Source: Symsagittifera roscoffensis (Eukaryota; Xenacoelomorpha; Acoela; Convolutidae). From it: a stretch of 64,000 nucleotides of DNA. The notes below the pieces were generated by a model that saw only the letters and a program-made list of their open reading frames with translations, was not told the DNA's origin and searched no databases. Positions within the stretch are counted from its first letter, which is position 1. Every line of letters begins with the position of its first letter. Positions 1-12,437 of the stretch are shown piece by piece. Made by a program: the position numbers and the translations under genes. The stretch spans positions 52,777,074-52,841,073 of the forward strand of contig NC_087063.1 in NCBI RefSeq assembly GCF_963678635.1, read 5' to 3'.

Positions 1-1
1 A

Positions 2-391
2 TTGCAGGAATTGAATTGTCTAAAAGATTTAGATCTTTTTGAGACAACGTGCAAAATCTTGAACATTCCGATGGAAGTGAAAAAGATATGGTCCAGAAGA
101 CGACAGATGCCATGGTTCAGGGCCAACATGACTGCATGGTTGTACGAGTATGCCAAGAAGCATATGTCGAAGCACAGCAGAGTGTACAGTGCGTATCAGC
201 TGGACATTGGAGTAGGAGCTTTCAAGCGAGCTTTTTTAACTCATCGGAATGCAGTAATCATAGTAGTGAAGAGAACTTCTAGGACAAGTGAACGTGATGG
301 AAGGGAGAAAGGAGAGATCTTTAAGGAAGACTTAGGAGAGAAACGTGACGTTGTGCCTCCACAACAGCTTCTGTCGAAACAGAGAAACTAA
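2..391 (+). pseudogene. 3' part of broken gene, left copy
   Basis: This is identical in frame and content to the last 129 codons of the pseudogene at 4785-6356. Only the tail is visible because the window begins inside the gene. It ends at the same TAA. No function is recognised. As in the other copy, it is followed by a short acidic ORF in another frame (345-545). Confidence 0.6.
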
Positions 392-1002
392 TGTTGATCC
401 TCTACCTTGTTGTAAACAAAGAGCAGAAGAGCAGAAGTGTTGGAGGACTGCCTCCAACAGCGTCAGAATAGCCTCCGACGTGTTGCAAGACACGGAAACT
501 GAGAGTGCGGAGTCAACGTCGCAGGAGGAGGAGATGGAACATTGACAAATGGTCAAAAAACAAGATGCAAAAAGAAAGAAAATTAGAAGAATTTAGAAGT
601 TTTTGATGTTAAAACTAAAAATTGTTTTGTGTGAGAAAAACTCAAATGAGAAACAAAGCAACTAAGTTTGCAATTGAAAATGAAAAGAAAACATTTAGTT
701 GAGTTTTGAAGGTTAAAGAATTTGTTGCATTTATAAATTTGCTTACAATTTCAGTTAGTCGCTTTAGAGACACTTACTATTTATTTAGAGAGGATTGAGT
801 GGAGAGTATATTAAAATATTCCAGCCTGCATGATTGTTTTTAATTAACTAAGATGACTGATCACTTTGTGGTGACATGAAAGGCTTGGGTAATCACTTGA
901 AGAGGGAGATTATTTCATTGTTCCTTCTAACCACCAAGTTCCTGGATATTCAGGACCAATAACAACTAAATTTCCGAAGGAAAGAGCCATTTAAATTCTG
1001 CA

Positions 1003-1536
1003 ATGAGTCGATATGACGTGGATAAGAGTGATTTCAAGCATTTTGTAAATTCTGTTCGATGGCACTGTACCATTTTGATGAACACCCCGGGACTCAATGA
1101 GGACATTGACCGGGCTGTCTGGGGAGTATGTGAGAATCGACCAGAATGGTCAAAATGCAATTTCGCATTCGAATTTTTATTGGAACATCTAACTGGGAAG
1201 ATTGATGGTTTTGATGAATTAGTGACGTTAATTGAACAATCAGACAAATCGGTAAGGGTTAGTTTTGACTGACATGCCCATTTTAAATTTTCGATTTGGA
1301 CGTGAACGACATGTAACCTTTTATTATTTCGCACACACTGAAACTGCGGAATCAGAACAACAATAGTCTCAGTGACAACAACTACGAAAAAATGGCAGAC
1401 GATTGAGATTGTGGTTAGAAATTGGCAGAAACCACTCCGAGTCGTTACGATTGTGCCGCTACAACCGTTACTGAGCAGTTCACGAGAACAAGGAAGGGTG
1501 TTGAGACGACGTGTCCAGCCTTCCGAGAAGAAATAA
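1003..1536 (+). CDS. Candidate two-exon gene, left copy (small protein, possible death-fold-like helix bundle)
   Basis: Exon 1 runs 1003-1251 (83 codons) from ATG and ends at a good donor, GTAAGG, in phase 0. A phase-0 continuation exists after an AG at 1397-1398. Exon 2 would be 1399-1536 (45 residues plus TAA), Arg-rich at its end. The first exon is rich in hydrophobic positions spaced like an alpha-helical bundle, with Trp and Cys residues and a closing FDELVTLIEQ-type helix. That loosely recalls CARD/Death-fold modules, but I would not assign the family. The acceptor has a poor pyrimidine tract, which weakens the exon 2 call. The antisense strand is open for 228 codons across the same place and is probably a shadow. 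Confidence 0.35.
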
Positions 1537-3150
1537 GAGTGTAATTTCTCCGGAATCCAGAATCCGGAAGGGTCTCGGGATTGGAACTTGAACTGTTTCA
1601 TACAAACTTTTAGCTTCCCGGAATGTCTTGAGTTGAATTTAGTTAATACCAAATTCGTTTTCAGATAATGAGAAGCTAGGAACTGGGGGAAAGGGTTGAT
1701 CCATCTTCGACGGAGATGATGGTTTTTATCTACTGAACAAAAACAATAGTAATTTAATTTATAAGTAGTAGCCCTGTTTTTAGGAGTAACCTCGTGGTCT
1801 GGGGATACTGAGACCCAGCCATGAGCTCACTATTTTTGCATATAATTAAAATAATCAGAGCGTTTTGATCGAAGCCGGAAACAGTAACGTTTTTTTGTCG
1901 ACCCGATGTTAGAAAGACCACCAAAAGAAATGGCTTTGGCAGAGACGGTGAAAAGCATATAGAGCTGTGTTTAGACGCTAGCCAGTCGTTTTAGAACCTA
2001 GCTTTATTTTCTGTCGATATGTACTTCTAGTCGAATGTTACAAAACTGCGGTAGAAACATCAGATTTGCTTGCTGTAAGACAGGCAAAAATTGCTTTTTG
2101 GTTGCTAATTAGCTTTCTTCGTTTTGTTCGGAACGATTGAAACTTATCTCGCTTGGTTTGAACTAAATTTAGCCCAATTTAGATTGAACCCAACTAAATT
2201 GAGATAAATTGAGCTCAATCGAGAAAGCCGAAAAACACCAAAATCCGATCGACACCATCAAAAGACATGCCAATCTGATAAGATGATCGGAAGACAAGAA
2301 ACAGATCAACTTTTGATCAAAACGGTCAGAGCATAAAAGTCGACACAATTCGCAAGGCAAAGATTTTAATTTCTGTGTCGCCGAAACATGAAAAATTTAA
2401 TTACTTAATTGAAATAAAAAACTAATCACCAAAATTGATTGCTGCTTTCGTGAAGAAAAAACATTCTTCACAACTTTTGGACAAAAGCTCATATTTTTAG
2501 TAAAACTTCGTTATTTTACTTGTTCGAAACAAAAGTTCTCAGAGTTTGATCCTTCTAGGTTTTTTCAAATAGTTTTATCTAGCATGTTTCGTTTAGCAAA
2601 TAACTTTATCAAACATTTTCCTAAGTTTTTTCAGAAAATGTTTAATTTGTTCCACACTCCAAATTACACTCTGTTTGCACGTCTTCAAACTTTTCTGCTC
2701 ATTAATGGAGATTCTGCGAAGTTCTTAATCTACTGCGCCTGGGTGTAACCAGAACCAAATAAAAAGTAAATTACAAATACGTCCGAGATTGATAATTGGT
2801 TGAAAATCAATTTCAAAATATGCTGTTTTGAGCCTCTTTGATGCTTCAAAGAAACTTTGTTGGTTGCTGTATGGTTTTCCGTACACGTGAGTTAGTCTTA
2901 ACAGAAAATCAAAAACAGATAGAAAAAGGTTGTATAAATTTTTTTGTAGTGAAAAACAGCAGATTAAAGTCAATGAAAACAGATCACACAGCTATCTATA
3001 CGACGATATTGTGGAACTTGTTTTTATAAGTATTAGTTTAATATTGAAGCTGCCGCCAACGGCATAAAGACTGAGCGTAGGAGAACAAACGGTGACCGCT
3101 CAACTGGCATAAAACTCGACTAGCATAAAAGTTTGAAAACCTGAAAATGT
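1537..3150. other. Non-coding stretch (duplicate at 7502-9115)
   Basis: No convincing gene is seen. The section near 2150-2225 has loosely repeated AAATTGAG/AATTTAG motifs. Around 3050-3130 are ACTAGCATAAAA-type motifs that recur in inverted orientation near 32.6 kb, suggesting a shared dispersed repeat. Short ORFs here are not coding-like. Confidence 0.5.
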
Positions 3151-4651
3151 ATCAAAAAACATAAAATTGATAGTTTTAATCCTCAGAAAATCAAAACAAA
3201 TGTACCCGCATCCAAGCGATCGATAATAAAGAAGTATAATGATGATTTTTTAACAAATAAAAATGGTTATAATAATGAAAATTAGGTGTTTAAAGCTTTT
3301 GTAATAGATTTTAAACGTGACATTTTCTAAGAGGTTATAATGTATAATAACCGATCATAATTGATTACAGTTTATACATAAAACTCAAGAAATTAGCTAT
3401 AATCGATAATAAGGGATCATAATTGATTAAAATCTCTTTTTTGTCAGAAATTTGTAACAACAGAACTAAATTTAGTTATGCCCCATGGGTTAAATTTTTT
3501 CTTCCAATAACAAGAACTCTAAAAGCGAGATGTCTTGTAACACTTTGGGTGATCTGTATACAAAATTTTCCCCGGAACAAAAATTTCATAAAGATCCTTT
3601 TGTATCATGGGAAAATTTCCGGCGGTTTGTGAAAAGTAAATTTTCCGAGTGAATCTTGAAAGTAAAGCAATGTGCTGATGTTTTGGTGGTTGAAAATTTC
3701 AAATATGTGCATCATGAACCAACTTCAATTGAGAAATGAAAAAATTTAGAAAGTTCTAGGTTTGAATTAACTTGAAAACATTTAAAACATTTCTCTCATT
3801 ATTCGCATAGACCAACATCCACGAAAAGCATAGAAGAAAAACAATTCGATTGCAAGTTCAGAGACAAAAAGGGTAAAAAAGGGATTAAAATTAATTATAA
3901 TTGATCATAATGAGTTTCTTTTGTGCACAACAAATGAATTAGAAATCTGGATAAAAATAGTCAATTATAATCGATTATGATTGTATCAAAAATTGGATGG
4001 ATCAATAAATGATTATAATTGGAGTAAAAAGATAAAATTATAATTGGTCGTAATTGATTATGGTTTATGCTAATAACCCTTGAAATCAATTATTATCGAG
4101 GATAATCGATTATAGTTGAATATAATCTTTTTTTTGTCAAAGTTTTCAAATCAATTCAAACTATAATTTTTAGAGTTTTCATTTCTCCATTGAAGTTGGT
4201 TCATGAATAACATCTTAAAATTTCTAATCACCAAAAATTAGCACATTGCTGTACTTTTATGATTTAATAGAAAGGTTTACTTATCACCAACAGCGGGAAA
4301 CTTTCATTTAGTACGAAAAGATCTCCATAAAACTTTTGTTTCATGGTAAATTTTTCTGTTCAGATGAAAAAACAGAAATTGTTGGTTTAGTTTTTTCTGT
4401 CAATAACAAAATCTCTAAAAGCAAGACGTCTTGTCAGACTTTGGTTCATCTGAACAGAAAAATTTACCACAGAACAAAAGTTTCAGGGAGATCCTTTCGT
4501 ATTAAATGAAAGTTTCCCGCTGTTTTCAATTAAGCCAACGTCTACGAAACCATTTAAAACAACATTTAGGATGCAAGTTCAGAGACAAACTCGGCAAACA
4601 AAACGCAAAATAACCAACTATAATCGATTATAATGGGTTTTTTGTGCACAA
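3150..4651. repeat. AT-rich foldback repeat with TAATCGATTATAAT motifs (duplicate at 9115-10616)
   Basis: The stretch holds many copies of a self-complementary motif around ATAATCGATTAT. Within it, 4289-4369 and about 4441-4526 are inverted copies of each other (arms of about 80 bp beginning CAACAGCGGGAAACTTTC), and 3705-3730 is inverted relative to about 4185-4210 (CATTTCTCCATTGAAGTTGG). Nested foldback structure without a coding region suggests a non-autonomous foldback or MITE-like element. Its outer ends are not resolved. Confidence 0.6.
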
Positions 4652-4784
4652 AAATTGTTAAAGAATTGCTGAAAATTTTTCATTATTGATGACTTTGAGT
4701 GCTTTTCCCTATCTTAGTACATTGTTTTTCTGATTATTTGATCAACATACATGAAAATTAAAGACTTTTTAAAAAATAAAATAA

Positions 4785-6356
4785 GAACAAAGAAACTATT
4801 TTTTTGGAGACGTGCAGGAGGAACTAAACTCAGACTGTAACTTGCGTGACCTGAACATCATCTATAATTTGATGGTGATAGCCTCTAAGAGCAACGGAGA
4901 AGACAAAGTAGAGTTGCCTGGATGGGGACCAGAGGAATGGGTCAAACCTGGTAGCTGTCCGGCAGAAGTCTGTGGACTGGAAGGTCACATCTGTGGAGGT
5001 CTGGATTGCGTAAAGACCCTGGAGAAACAACACAAGCAGTTGACGATATTGTTTGGGAACATTCTGATGAAGGCAAAAACGAGAACGGATGTGATTGCAG
5101 ATTGCCATGGAGGAATCGAGGTGAATCTAGTGACTGCACTAGAATTCTACAGCATGTTTGATTCTTTAGAGTCACCATTGAATCTAGAACAAAAGCATGA
5201 GCTGGTTACGACCATCAGAGCAGAAGTGTTTCCGGGAGTGTTCCAAACCGAGCAAAAGTATATTGGAAAGTATAGAGAAGCGATCGAGGCGGAAATGAAC
5301 ATCCAGCATAGTGAAACCTATCGTAGACCGACAGGAGCGAGATATTTTGTGGGATCAACTCTAGCTCCAATGTGCAAGAGCAGATACCCAGTGCATTTTG
5401 TAGCGGTGGATGTGAAAAGTACGAGAACGATCGTGGATCAAGCCTTCTCAGTGCCAAAATGCGTAAGACTAGCGAGAATGTCAGAAAAATCTTACGAGTT
5501 ACTGTGCAAAATGTTCTCAGTAATACCAGAGAGAACCAAAGAGGACTTGGAATAGATATTGGGAAAGAAGTTCATGTGATACGCCAGTGGGAGCTTCAGT
5601 GACTTTGAATGACAAAAGCAGAAAGGGCCAACAGTCACAGGTTACAATGCAGTAGATGAGAATGACAAAGTCCACCGAGTGATGATGGAAGTGGAACCAC
5701 TACTGGAAGTTTCGGGAAAGCGTAATTGGAGGAGCATCATGTCAACACATGATGAATTCCCCTGCCATTGCTTGCTACAAACATGGTGGTACCCCGGGCG
5801 TAGTAATCTGGTGTTGATGTAGGACTGTGGAGAGTTGCCCTCCATGGGTTTACCAGATTGATTACAGCCCATAGCGATAGTGATAGTAGGAGTTACGATG
5901 GCGATACGATGGCTGGAAGCTCATGTAGGAGAGAACAATAGACAAGAAACGCCGACGAAAGAACAATTGCAGGAATTGAATTGTCTAAAAGATTTAGATC
6001 TTTTTGAGACAACGTGCAAAATCTTGAACATTCCGATGGAAGTGAAAAAGATATGGTCCAGAAGACGACAGATGCCATGGTTCAGGGCCAACATGACTGC
6101 ATGGTTGTACGAGTATGCCAAGAAGCATATGTCGAAGCACAGCAGAGTGTACAGTGCGTATCAGCTGGACATTGGAGTAGGAGCTTTCAAGCGAGCTTTT
6201 TTAACTCATCGGAATGCAGTAATCATAGTAGTGAAGAGAACTTCTAGGACAAGTGAACGTGATGGAAGGGAGAAAGGAGAGATCTTTAAGGAAGACTTAG
6301 GAGAGAAACGTGACGTTGTGCCTCCACAACAGCTTCTGTCGAAACAGAGAAACTAA
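4785..6356 (+). pseudogene. Broken single-frame protein gene of unknown family (about 520 codons)
   Basis: One reading frame can be followed from just after a stop at 4782 to TAA at 6354-6356. It is interrupted by five in-frame stops: TAG 5553, TGA 5577, TGA 5610, TAG 5820 and TGA 5859. Between the stops the composition is clearly protein-like (balanced residues, Cys, Trp, charged helices) and richer in GC than the flanks, and all open blocks lie in the same frame, which argues for a real gene decayed by point mutation. The first block (to 5552) has a Cys-containing N-terminal third. The last block (from 5880) includes a helical, basic stretch. There is no intron-like structure. A single-exon frame with scattered stops fits a retrocopy or an endogenised viral gene. 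I do not recognise the family, and nucleocapsid-like origin is only a guess. The codon at 4812 is GTG, not ATG, so the true start is unknown. Confidence 0.55.
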
Positions 6357-6510
6357 TGTTGATCCTCTACCTTGTTGTAAACAAAGAGCAGAAGAGCAGA
6401 AGTGTTGGAGGACTGCCTCCAACAGCGTCAGAATAGCCTCCGACGTGTTGCAAGACACGGAAACTGAGAGTGCGGAGTCAACGTCGCAGGAGGAGGAGAT
6501 GGAACATTGA
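6310..6510 (+). other. Short acidic-tailed ORF overlapping the end of the broken gene
   Basis: This is a 66-codon ORF in a different frame from the pseudogene, overlapping its last 47 bp; the duplicate is at 345-545. It starts at ATG, is Cys/Ser/Glu-rich and ends in a run of acidic residues. It could be the frameshifted original C-terminus of the broken gene or a chance ORF. The region stays GC-richer than the flanks to about 6510, which slightly favours a frameshifted tail. Confidence 0.3.
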
Positions 6511-6967
6511 CAAATGGCCAAAAAACAAGATGCAAAAAGAAAGAAAATTAGAAGAATTTAGAAGTTTTTGATGTTAAAACTAAAAATTGTTTTGTGTGAG
6601 AAAAACTCAAATGAGAAACAAAGCAACTAAGTTTGCAATTGAAAATGAAAAGAAAACATTTAGTTGAGTTTTGAAGGTTAAAGAATTTGTTGCATTTATA
6701 AATTTGCTTACAATTTCAGTTAGTCGCTTTAGAGACACTTACTATTTATTTAGAGAGGATTGAGTGGAGAGTATATTAAAATATTCCAGCCTGCATGATT
6801 GTTTTTAATTAACTAAGATGACTGATCACTTTGTGGTGACATGAAAGGCTTGGGTAATCACTTGAAGAGGGAGATTATTTCATTGTTCCTTCTAACCACC
6901 AAGTTCCTGGATATTCAGGACCAATAACAACTAAATTTCCGAAGGAAAGAGCCATTTAAATTCTGCA

Positions 6968-7501
6968 ATGAGTCGATATGACGTGGATAAGAGTGATTTC
7001 AAGCATTTTGTAAATTCTGTTCGATGGCACTGTACCATTTTGATGAACACCCCGGGACTCAATGAGGACATTGACCGGGCTGTCTGGGGAGTATGTGAGA
7101 ATCGACCAGAATGGTCAAAATGCAATTTCGCATTCGAATTTTTATTGGAACATCTAACTGGGAAGATTGATGGTTTTGATGAATTAGTGACGTTAATTGA
7201 ACAATCAGACAAATCGGTAAGGGTTAGTTTTGACTGACATGCCCATTTTAAATTTTCGATTTGGACGTGAACGACATGTAACCTTTTATTATTTCGCACA
7301 CACTGAAACTGCGGAATCAGAACAACAATAGTCTCAGTGACAACAACTACGAAAAAATGGCAGACGATTGAGATTGTGGTTAGAAATTGGCAGAAACCAC
7401 TCCGAGTCGTTACGATTGTGCCGCTACAACCGTTACTGAGCAGTTCACGAGAACAAGGAAGGGTGTTGAGACGACGTGTCCAGCCTTCCGAGAAGAAATA
7501 A
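6968..7501 (+). CDS. Candidate two-exon gene, right copy
   Basis: This is the exact duplicate of the candidate gene at 1003-1536, with exon 1 at 6968-7216 and exon 2 at 7364-7501. The start codon, GTAAGG donor, AG acceptor and stop are all unchanged. Because the duplication is so recent, this conservation is not independent support for coding function. Transcript evidence would be needed to confirm the intron. Confidence 0.35.
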
Positions 7502-10500
7502 GAGTGTAATTTCTCCGGAATCCAGAATCCGGAAGGGTCTCGGGATTGGAACTTGAACTGTTTCATACAAACTTTTAGCTTCCCGGAATGTCTTGAGTTG
7601 AATTTAGTTAATACCAAATTCGTTTTCAGATAATGAGAAGCTAGGAACTGGGGGAAAGGGTTGATCCATCTTCGACGGAGATGATGGTTTTTATCTACTG
7701 AACAAAAACAATAGTAATTTAATTTATAAGTAGTAGCCCTGTTTTTAGGAGTAACCTCGTGGTCTGGGGATACTGAGACCCAGCCATGAGCTCACTATTT
7801 TTGCATATAATTAAAATAATCAGAGCGTTTTGATCGAAGCCGGAAACAGTAACGTTTTTTTGTCGACCCGATGTTAGAAAGACCACCAAAAGAAATGGCT
7901 TTGGCAGAGACGGTGAAAAGCATATAGAGCTGTGTTTAGACGCTAGCCAGTCGTTTTAGAACCTAGCTTTATTTTCTGTCGATATATACTTCTAGTCGAA
8001 TGTTACAAAACTGCGGTAGAAACATCAGATTTGCTTGCTGTAAGACAGGCAAAAATTGCTTTTTGGTTGCTAATTAGCTTTCTTCGTTTTGTTCGGAACG
8101 ATTGAAACTTATCTCGCTTGGTTTGAACTAAATTTAGCCCAATTTAGATTGAACCCAACTAAATTGAGATAAATTGAGCTCAATCGAGAAAGCCGAAAAA
8201 CACCAAAATCCGATCGACACCATCAAAAGACATGCCAATCTGATAAGATGATCGGAAGACAAGAAACAGATCAACTTTTGATCAAAACGGTCAGAGCATA
8301 AAAGTCGACACAATTCGCAAGGCAAAGATTTTAATTTCTGTGTCGCCGAAACATGAAAAATTTAATTACTTAATTGAAATAAAAAACTAATCACCAAAAT
8401 TGATTGCTGCTTTCGTGAAGAAAAAACATTCTTCACAACTTTTGGACAAAAGCTCATATTTTTAGTAAAACTTCGTTATTTTACTTGTTCGAAACAAAAG
8501 TTCTCAGACTTTGATCCTTCTAGGTTTTTTCAAATAGTTTTATCTAGCATGTTTCGTTTAGCAAATAACTTTATCAAACATTTTCCTAAGTTTTTTCAGA
8601 AAATGTTTAATTTGTTCCACACTCCAAATTACACTCTGTTTGCACGTCTTCAAACTTTTCTGCTCATTAATGGAGATTCTGCGAAGTTCTTAATCTACTG
8701 CGCCTGGGTGTAACCAGAACCAAATAAAAAGTAAATTACAAATACGTCCGAGATTGATAATTGGTTGAAAATCAATTTCAAAATATGCTGTTTTGAGCCT
8801 CTTTGATGCTTCAAAGAAACTTTGTTGGTTGCTGTATGGTTTTCCGTACACGTGAGTTAGTCTTAACAGAAAATCAAAAACAGATAGAAAAAGGTTGTAT
8901 AAATTTTTTTGTAGTGAAAAACAGCAGATTAAAGTCAATGAAAACAGATCACACAGCTATCTATACGACGATATTGTGGAACTTGTTTTTATAAGTATTA
9001 GTTTAATATTGAAGCTGCCGCCAACGGCATAAAGACTGAGCGTAGGAGAACAAACGGTGACCGCTCAACTGGCATAAAACTCGACTAGCATAAAAGTTTG
9101 AAAACCTGAAAATGTATCAAAAAACATAAAATTGATAGTTTTAATCCTCAGAAAATCAAAACAAATGTACCCGCATCCAAGCGATCGATAATAAAGAAGT
9201 ATAATGATGATTTTTTAACAAATAAAAATGGTTATAATAATGAAAATTAGGTGTTTAAAGCTTTTGTAATAGATTTTAAACGTGACATTTTCTAAGAGGT
9301 TATAATGTATAATAACCGATCATAATTGATTACAGTTTATACATAAAACTCAAGAAATTAGCTATAATCGATAATAAGGGATCATAATTGATTAAAATCT
9401 CTTTTTTGTCAGAAATTTGTAACAACAGAACTAAATTTAGTTATGCCCCATGGGTTAAATTTTTTCTTCCAATAACAAGAACTCTAAAAGCGAGATGTCT
9501 TGTAACACTTTGGGTGATCTGTATACAAAATTTTCCCCGGAACAAAAATTTCATAAAGATCCTTTTGTATCATGGGAAAATTTCCGGCGGTTTGTGAAAA
9601 GTAAATTTTCCGAGTGAATCTTGAAAGTAAAGCAATGTGCTGATGTTTTGGTGGTTGAAAATTTCAAATATGTGCATCATGAACCAACTTCAATTGAGAA
9701 ATGAAAAAATTTAGAAAGTTCTAGGTTTGAATTAACTTGAAAACATTTAAAACATTTCTCTCATTATTCGCATAGACCAACATCCACGAAAAGCATAGAA
9801 GAAAAACAATTCGATTGCAAGTTCAGAGACAAAAAGGGTAAAAAAGGGATTAAAATTAATTATAATTGATCATAATGAGTTTCTTTTGTGCACAACAAAT
9901 GAATTAGAAATCTGGATAAAAATAGTCAATTATAATCGATTATGATTGTATCAAAAATTGGATGGATCAATAAATGATTATAATTGGAGTAAAAAGATAA
10001 AATTATAATTGGTCGTAATTGATTATGGTTTATGCTAATAACCCTTGAAATCAATTATTATCGAGGATAATCGATTATAGTTGAATATAATCTTTTTTTT
10101 GTCAAAGTTTTCAAATCAATTCAAACTATAATTTTTAGAGTTTTCATTTCTCCATTGAAGTTGGTTCATGAATAACATCTTAAAATTTCTAATCACCAAA
10201 AATTAGCACATTGCTGTACTTTTATGATTTAATAGAAAGGTTTACTTATCACCAACAGCGGGAAACTTTCATTTAGTACGAAAAGATCTCCATAAAACTT
10301 TTGTTTCATGGTAAATTTTTCTGTTCAGATGAAAAAACAGAAATTGTTGGTTTAGTTTTTTCTGTCAATAACAAAATCTCTAAAAGCAAGACGTCTTGTC
10401 AGACTTTGGTTCATCTGAACAGAAAAATTTACCACAGAACAAAAGTTTCAGGGAGATCCTTTCGTATTAAATGAAAGTTTCCCGCTGTTTTCAATTAAGC

Positions 10501-10761
10501 CAACGTCTACGAAACCATTTAAAACAACATTTAGGATGCAAGTTCAGAGACAAACTCGGCAAACAAAACGCAAAATAACCAACTATAATCGATTATAATG
10601 GGTTTTTTGTGCACAACAAATGAATTTGAAATCGGGATAAAAAATAATTGATTATAATCGATTATAATTGTACCATCAACAATTGTTTATAATCGATTAA
10701 ATGATATGATAATTTATTCTAATTGTATTTCAAAAAAAGATTATAATCGATTATTAATTAA

Positions 10762-11043
10762 TTAAAATAAATTTCTTCTTAATTTTAGCAAGACTGGTAC
10801 TAAAATTATACTATAATCGAAAATTAATGCGTGAAACTGGATGCGGGCAGCAATTCTTTGAAATTGAACTTGCATTTCCGAGAAATTAAAATCTGGATAA
10901 ATTAAGCGACCAACAAGCAACTTGTTTATGGGGACTCTAGGATTTTCTCGAGTTTGGGAAGCGATTAATTCCAAAAAATTGTCAAAAACTTGGTTGACAT
11001 TTTTAGGTAGACCAATATAATTTTCCAAGCAATCGCAATCCAC
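10762..11043 (-). pseudogene. Isolated coding-like fragment of unknown family
   Basis: About 93 codons are open on the minus strand, with protein-like composition (amphipathic helices and two Cys near the start) set in very AT-rich DNA. The first codon in the open block is GTG and the frame is closed by a TAG just upstream, next to an AG that could be a splice acceptor, so it may be an exon remnant. The 3' end runs into AT-rich sequence and loses coding character after about residue 75. No neighbour on this strand helps to assign it. Confidence 0.3.
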
Positions 11044-11317
11044 TATATAAAAACCCTATTTTGGCGAAACTTCCAGCCCCGCAGGCAAACTTATGATTGA
11101 ACATGTCAAAAAAACCGTTTTGAGGACTTTTAAAGAATATTTGCATTTTTGCATTTTTTATTTATTTCCATTTCTTGCATCTTTTTCGGCCCGCATTAAA
11201 ATTAAAAATGGATCAAAGGAAAATAAAAAAACCTTTGAAAAATTTTGGCAACCAGAATTGAGGGTGGGGGCGGTGAACCCCCTATTAGCCTTTCCCTCCC
11301 CAACACGTAGCTTGCTA

Positions 11318-12435
11318 CCCGGGTTGACAAAAAAAAGTTAGCATAAATTTTTCATACATGAAAAAAATGCTTATTTTACTCTTTCATACAATTTCAGAGA
11401 GCAAAAGTATATGTATGAAAATAGCAAAATAAGCTTTTTTTCCATATATAAAATTGTATGAGAGGCATTTTTTTCATACTATGAAAATTTATGTTAAGCA
11501 ATTTTCCCATAAATGAAAATTCAAAAAACTTTTGTTTAGAAATTCCGTGTTTCAAACAAAACACTAACAAAGGATTTTTGCTCATGAAAAAACCCAGTGT
11601 ATAACTGGCAGGTACCACGCAGATAAACAGCATTTGGTGGTTTCAGCCTTAAATATTAATTATAACATTTTCACATGGAAATATATACCAAAAAAGTAAC
11701 TTTTTGAATATGGCTAGATAATTTTTAGCTTCAAAATTATAATGGTTGCGAAAAAAGGCCTACTTTTTTACAATTTTATTTTTTTTAGCAAATGAAACAA
11801 AATATAATAATCGTGTTTGCAAAAAAAAACATTTTCCTGTGATTTTTGGGTTTTTTGTGTGAGAAACTCATCCTGGACTACGTTATAAACACAAAAATGT
11901 CAAATTTTGCATGCAAACTTTTTTTAGCAAAATTTATATTTCAGCACAAAAACAAAAAATGGATTAAAAATTTTTTACCTCAAATTTTTAATTTTGTTTA
12001 TGAAAAAAATGCATATCATACAATTTTCATATATAAAAACTTTATGATAAGCAATTTTCTGACCGAAATTAAAATTATGTTTTTGATTGTCAATATGCTA
12101 TCTATCATAGATATACTTATTTAAATCTATTTAAAGTTACCCAGACACGTTTTTTGGTGATTTTTGAAAATTTTATTTTTTCTATGACAAAATGACTATT
12201 TTATAATTTTCATACATGAAAATTGGATGATAAGCATTTTTCATAGAATATTTTAAATCATTTTTGTAACAACCAGAATGCTTCAAAAGAGGCAATTAGA
12301 TTAAAAATGTTCATTAAGAACTTTTAAAACACTTTTTAAATTTTGTAAGAATTTTCTATGATAATCATTTTTTCCATAGACTTCATATATGAAACTGTAT
12401 GATAAGCATTTTTCTTTTATGGACGTCAACCCGGG
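11318..12435. mobile_element. CCCGGG-ended DNA element, copy 1 (about 1.1 kb)
   Basis: The ends are inverted: CCCGGGTTGAC at 11318 and GTCAACCCGGG ending at 12435, flanked on both sides by TA (11316-11317 and 12436-12437). That fits a TA target-site duplication as in Tc1/mariner-like elements. The interior has repeated CATACAATTTTCATATATGAAA-type half-palindromes and a shared block (ACTACGTTATA then CACAAAAA, near 11877-11900) that is also present in the copies at 39.3 kb and 58.9 kb. No transposase is present, so it is non-autonomous. Short ORFs inside it are not convincing. Confidence 0.7.
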
Positions 12436-12437
12436 TA

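Larger units (their letters stand above)
1..4651. repeat. Left copy of a 5,965-bp tandem duplication (enters from outside the window)
   Basis: Bases 1-4651 match 5966-10616 almost base for base at a constant offset of 5,965. I saw only a handful of substitutions, for example near 556/6521, 2031/7996 and 2538/8503. The match stops sharply after 4651, where the unit boundary lies. The sequence before base 1 should therefore match 4652-5965. This is either a very recent segmental duplication or two haplotypes laid end to end by the assembler; sequence alone cannot tell which. Confidence 0.95.
4652..10616. repeat. Right, complete copy of the 5,965-bp tandem duplication
   Basis: This is the full unit. 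It holds the broken single-frame gene (4785-6356), the candidate two-exon gene (6968-7501) and the foldback repeat (about 9115-10616). Its left edge is fixed by where the left copy ends (4651/4652). Its right edge is fixed by where similarity to the left copy ends (10616/10617). The right flank continues for about 140 bp in the same AATCGATTATAAT-type sequence, so the breakpoint lies inside a simple AT-rich repeat, a plausible site for unequal exchange. Confidence 0.93.

Noticed and set aside
966..1652. 228-codon minus-strand ORF (duplicate at 6931-7617)
   Set aside because: It lies antisense to a better plus-strand exon with a splice donor, has no recognisable domain, and spans both putative exon and intron. 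Kept only as an alternative.
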